33,789 nucleotides of DNA from a virus, in the IMG/VR virus record IMGVR_UViG_3300027985_000039, positions 1-33,789 of that record. One strand, written 5' to 3'. A model generated the notes under the pieces. It did no database searches and was not told the DNA's origin. It worked only from the letters and a program-made list of their open reading frames with translations. Position numbers and translations under genes: made by a program. Each line of letters opens with the position of its first letter. Positions within the stretch are counted from its first letter, which is position 1. Shown piece after piece: positions 31,527 through 33,789 of this stretch.

Positions 31527-33049
31527 TATCTAACTCCTCCCCATTTGGGATGATAAACAACATTTGACAATTTCTTTTCAGCCATTCGTCTAGATGGTGC
31601 TGTTGCTATCTCTACACAAGATGCTAGAGCATCTGACATGTCATCATGTGGTGGCTTACTTGAAGATAATTCATCTTCCAATAGTTGGCAGTTACCTCCA
31701 CGATAATGAAGAACCATACCTTCAGCATACCTAGGTTCAAGATTCGTCATTATACGAATAGCTTTATTGGTAATCTGATTGACGGTATCAATTGTGTAAT
31801 AGACACCGCGCTTGCGATTATAATCTCGTATCTGTTCTACTACAAGACCTTGTTGCGCGTTTATCTCGGCACGAAGACGAATCCATCTCCACTTACCATA
31901 TAATGCTTCAAGGTTCTCGGCCATAACAGATATCTTGTTTGTCTTGAATCGTTCTACGTCCAATACATATATGCGATGGTCATAATCAATACCAATAACT
32001 ACAATTGCTGTATAGTCTGCCTTTGCTGTAATAGAAGCGGCAAAATCGATTGCAGCATAGATATTCAGTGGTTGCCCATTAACACACCAGCGCCCCTCAA
32101 ATATTTTGAGGTGTTCTCTGTCGTAGTATTGAAAATTACTTATCCGTTTATTTAGTGGGTCAGATGGATCGTTGTAGTACTGAGCATAGAATTGAGACTT
32201 ATCGATGTACTGGGATCGAATCTTAGAGAGAATCTTTAAATCAAACCCAAACCACTTGCCGTCATACCGCTGATGTCGTGGCCAAAGAAATTCACCATCC
32301 TGCTCTACCACTTTCATTGAATAAGTATAAACAGGTTGTTCATCTATGATCTCGCCAACTTCATTGAAGATTGGCTCTGTAAGACTTGTTAAATCTCCCC
32401 AGAGATCATCTGGATGGTATCTCGTTCCTACTGCTTTAATAAATCCACCCGGATTTAGAATAGAGTTGAGAAGTGAATACCAAGTTTTGATCTTTTCCCT
32501 CTCTGTCTTTGTCTCGCTATTTTCCAGAACTACAATATCATCGAGCAATACAACATCCGCATGGAATCCTGTAATAGTGGTATTACTTCCAACAGCTTTA
32601 ATAGAAGGATCACGAATGTTCTCGCATAGCCTATCTGGATGGTCTACTGCAATCTCATCTGCCCTCCAAATTGTTCTCATACCAATTTCAGGAGCTAGAA
32701 GTTCTGGCCAGTATTTTCTTACAATTTCGCAATCTAAAATATTCTTGATAAAGGCTAACTGCTTCTCTGCTAGTGGCGCTGTGGCGGTTGCGTATAGAAT
32801 AGTTGTAGTTGGATTATTAACTACATGCCATGCTGCCCAATATCCTAGTATTGCTGATTTCTGATGGCCACGAGGCCACAAGACGAGTTGGTGTGGGTGT
32901 GCCTCCATCAAGTATTTCATCATATCATGGTGGCAATGCCCAAAGACACGATAGGGAGCAACCAATCCAATAAAAGCTCGAAGATCACTCATTGCCAAAT
33001 CTCGTATCTCTAATTGAGCTGGTGTGAGCCCACTTCGTTTATATCCCAT
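31526..33049 (-). CDS. terL: Terminase large subunit
   Basis: DNA-packaging motor ATPase and nuclease, 507 aa. The ATPase shows a Walker A-like WPRGHQKS (58-65), lacking the standard GKT but with Lys64, a deviant form common in terminases; Walker B VVLLDD with D170/D171; and a coupling region VGTRYHPDD (208-215). The nuclease part has IDFAAS (D335), D345 in ADYTAI and HDDMSDALA (468-476), the RNase H-like metal site. It cuts concatemeric DNA and pumps it through the portal. It is preceded by an HNH protein and the small subunit, and overlaps the portal start by one base. Confidence 0.95.
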   Translation of the reverse strand: MGYKRSGLTPAQLEIRDLAMSDLRAFIGLVAPYRVFGHCHHDMMKYLMEAHPHQLVLWPRGHQKSAILGYWAAWHVVNNPTTTILYATATAPLAEKQLAFIKNILDCEIVRKYWPELLAPEIGMRTIWRADEIAVDHPDRLCENIRDPSIKAVGSNTTITGFHADVVLLDDIVVLENSETKTEREKIKTWYSLLNSILNPGGFIKAVGTRYHPDDLWGDLTSLTEPIFNEVGEIIDEQPVYTYSMKVVEQDGEFLWPRHQRYDGKWFGFDLKILSKIRSQYIDKSQFYAQYYNDPSDPLNKRISNFQYYDREHLKIFEGRWCVNGQPLNIYAAIDFAASITAKADYTAIVVIGIDYDHRIYVLDVERFKTNKISVMAENLEALYGKWRWIRLRAEINAQQGLVVEQIRDYNRKRGVYYTIDTVNQITNKAIRIMTNLEPRYAEGMVLHYRGGNCQLLEDELSSSKPPHDDMSDALASCVEIATAPSRRMAEKKLSNVVYHPKWGGVR

Positions 33050-33058
33050 AACCTACCT

Positions 33059-33280
33059 TTATTTCCGAGAACGATTAGCAGACTTAGAGCGCATCCTCAA
33101 ATTCTTTTTACCATTATCCATTGGATTGCGATTCTTGTGGTCTACGTCTTTGCCGTCACCCTTCTTAGCTTTACCTGCAGCTACCATCTTACGTCTAGCT
33201 TTATTTCTAGAAGAGCGTCTTTTTATTTGGTCAGCTTTACCCTGGTAGTTGTCATACTCTTTACGATAATTACGAGGCAC
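33059..33280 (-). CDS. Small HNH-like protein next to terminase, 73 aa
   Basis: A 73-residue, very basic protein with a minimal HNH-like motif: KDVDHKNRNPMDNGKKNLRM (residues 44-63), with the DH pair, a middle Asn region, and a final NRS near the end. Similar tiny HNH proteins lie beside terminase genes in many phages and in some of them act in the packaging cleavage. It lacks the cysteines of a zinc knuckle, so the fold is small. It overlaps the small subunit gene by 11 bases and is 9 bases before terL. Confidence 0.75.
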   Translation of the reverse strand: MPRNYRKEYDNYQGKADQIKRRSSRNKARRKMVAAGKAKKGDGKDVDHKNRNPMDNGKKNLRMRSKSANRSRK

Positions 33281-33752
33281 TGTTACCTCCTTGGAGAACT
33301 CTCAGCATTCTTTCTTTCTCATCTTTAGTATCTGCGGCGGCTTTGGCAATCTGTTTAACTTCTCTCTCTACTTCAGCTTTAGACGGCCTGCCGGCCCCCG
33401 GCCTACGTTTATATTCCTGAGTCGCGAGAAACTTCGCGGCTTGAAAGGCTTCCTTTTCTTTTGAGTTGGCAAGTCCTACAATCTTCTTAATACACTTAGA
33501 CTTAATCTTTAACTCAACTTCCAAAACCCAATCAGCTATAAAGCCAACAAACTCTTGGTAGTTCTGTTTGATCCTTTCCCATTCCGCCCATGAGCCAACA
33601 AGCGCTATGGCGGCTTGGTACTCTGTAACATCCTCGATCTCGACGAATCTCTTGTGGAATTCGTCCAGATCATAAATCCCTTCAGGATTATTTTGAAGAA
33701 AGAGAGACTTTGCGGCGGGTCTGCCCGTCGCTGGTTGCTGAAGTTGTTTCAT
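33270..33752 (-). CDS. terS: Probable terminase small subunit
   Basis: Probable DNA-recognition subunit of the packaging machine, 160 aa. It is helical, with a C-terminal part that is strongly basic (KRRPGAGRPSKAEVEREVKQ), and two long helices in the middle suited to oligomerisation. The ATG follows AAAGGA at about 7 bases. It is the first gene of the - strand operon in this window and comes just before the HNH and terL genes, where small subunits are found. The assignment relies mostly on position. Confidence 0.7.
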   Translation of the reverse strand: MKQLQQPATGRPAAKSLFLQNNPEGIYDLDEFHKRFVEIEDVTEYQAAIALVGSWAEWERIKQNYQEFVGFIADWVLEVELKIKSKCIKKIVGLANSKEKEAFQAAKFLATQEYKRRPGAGRPSKAEVEREVKQIAKAAADTKDEKERMLRVLQGGNSAS

Positions 33753-33789
33753 CTTTCAATCCTTTATATTATTTGATTCTTTACTAAAG

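Noticed and set aside
32346-32864. 172-codon + strand open frame
   Set aside because: Antisense to terL, whose ATPase motifs are clear; no start context or neighbours on that strand.
33753-33789. Promoter for the - strand operon
   Set aside because: The sequence is A+T-rich with TATA-like words, but too little is inside the window to place -35 and -10 boxes.

Overview
The window looks like about two thirds of the genome of a tailed, short-tailed (podovirus-type) bacteriophage infecting a Gram-negative host. Genes are packed tightly, usually overlapping by 1 to 30 bases, and essentially every stretch over 70 bases is coding, apart from one tRNA gene. The virion genes follow a T7-like order (terminase, portal, scaffold, capsid, two tail adaptor/nozzle proteins, several internal virion proteins, holin, tail spikes), yet no phage RNA polymerase is visible. 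Together with a family A DNA polymerase and a ribonucleotide reductase this resembles the VpV262/SIO1 (Zobellviridae-like) type. That affiliation is inference from layout and not a database match, and part of the genome lies outside the window.

Layout. Bases 1-10015 read on the + strand and hold replication and nucleotide metabolism: a DnaB/RecA-type ATPase cut by the left edge, a family A DNA polymerase split into two reading frames, a probable single-strand-binding protein, a PD-(D/E)XK nuclease, an HNH nuclease, a DnaQ-like exonuclease with a zinc ribbon, a dATP/dGTP diphosphohydrolase-family protein, dUTPase, a class II (B12-dependent) ribonucleotide reductase, a probable lysozyme-like protein, a deoxyribosyltransferase-like protein and a small lipoprotein. 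Several tiny zinc-binding proteins sit between them. A strong hairpin at 10021-10058 closes this operon and probably also the facing one.

Bases 10082-33752 all read on the - strand. In order of transcription (high to low coordinate) they are terminase small subunit, a small HNH protein, terminase large subunit, portal, a small unknown, scaffold, major capsid, tRNA-Thr(UGU), decoration-like protein, a terminator, a head-fibre-like protein, tail adaptor, a small unknown, tail nozzle protein, four or five internal virion/ejection proteins (one with a zinc-metallopeptidase motif), a small membrane protein, a three-TM holin, a Lys/Gly-rich micro-protein, and two beta-helix tail spike/fibre proteins.

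Most notable: (1) the DNA polymerase is interrupted just before catalytic motif A by about 240 bases carrying an intact zinc-ribbon gene and the first 23 codons of a metallophosphoesterase gene; (2) a tRNA lies inside the late operon directly behind the capsid gene; (3) an internal virion protein carries an HExxH peptidase signature; (4) a lipoprotein gene is nested out of frame in another gene; (5) the main receptor-binding protein has a sharply A+T-rich distal part, suggesting module exchange. No integrase, repressor, CRISPR array or insertion sequence was seen.
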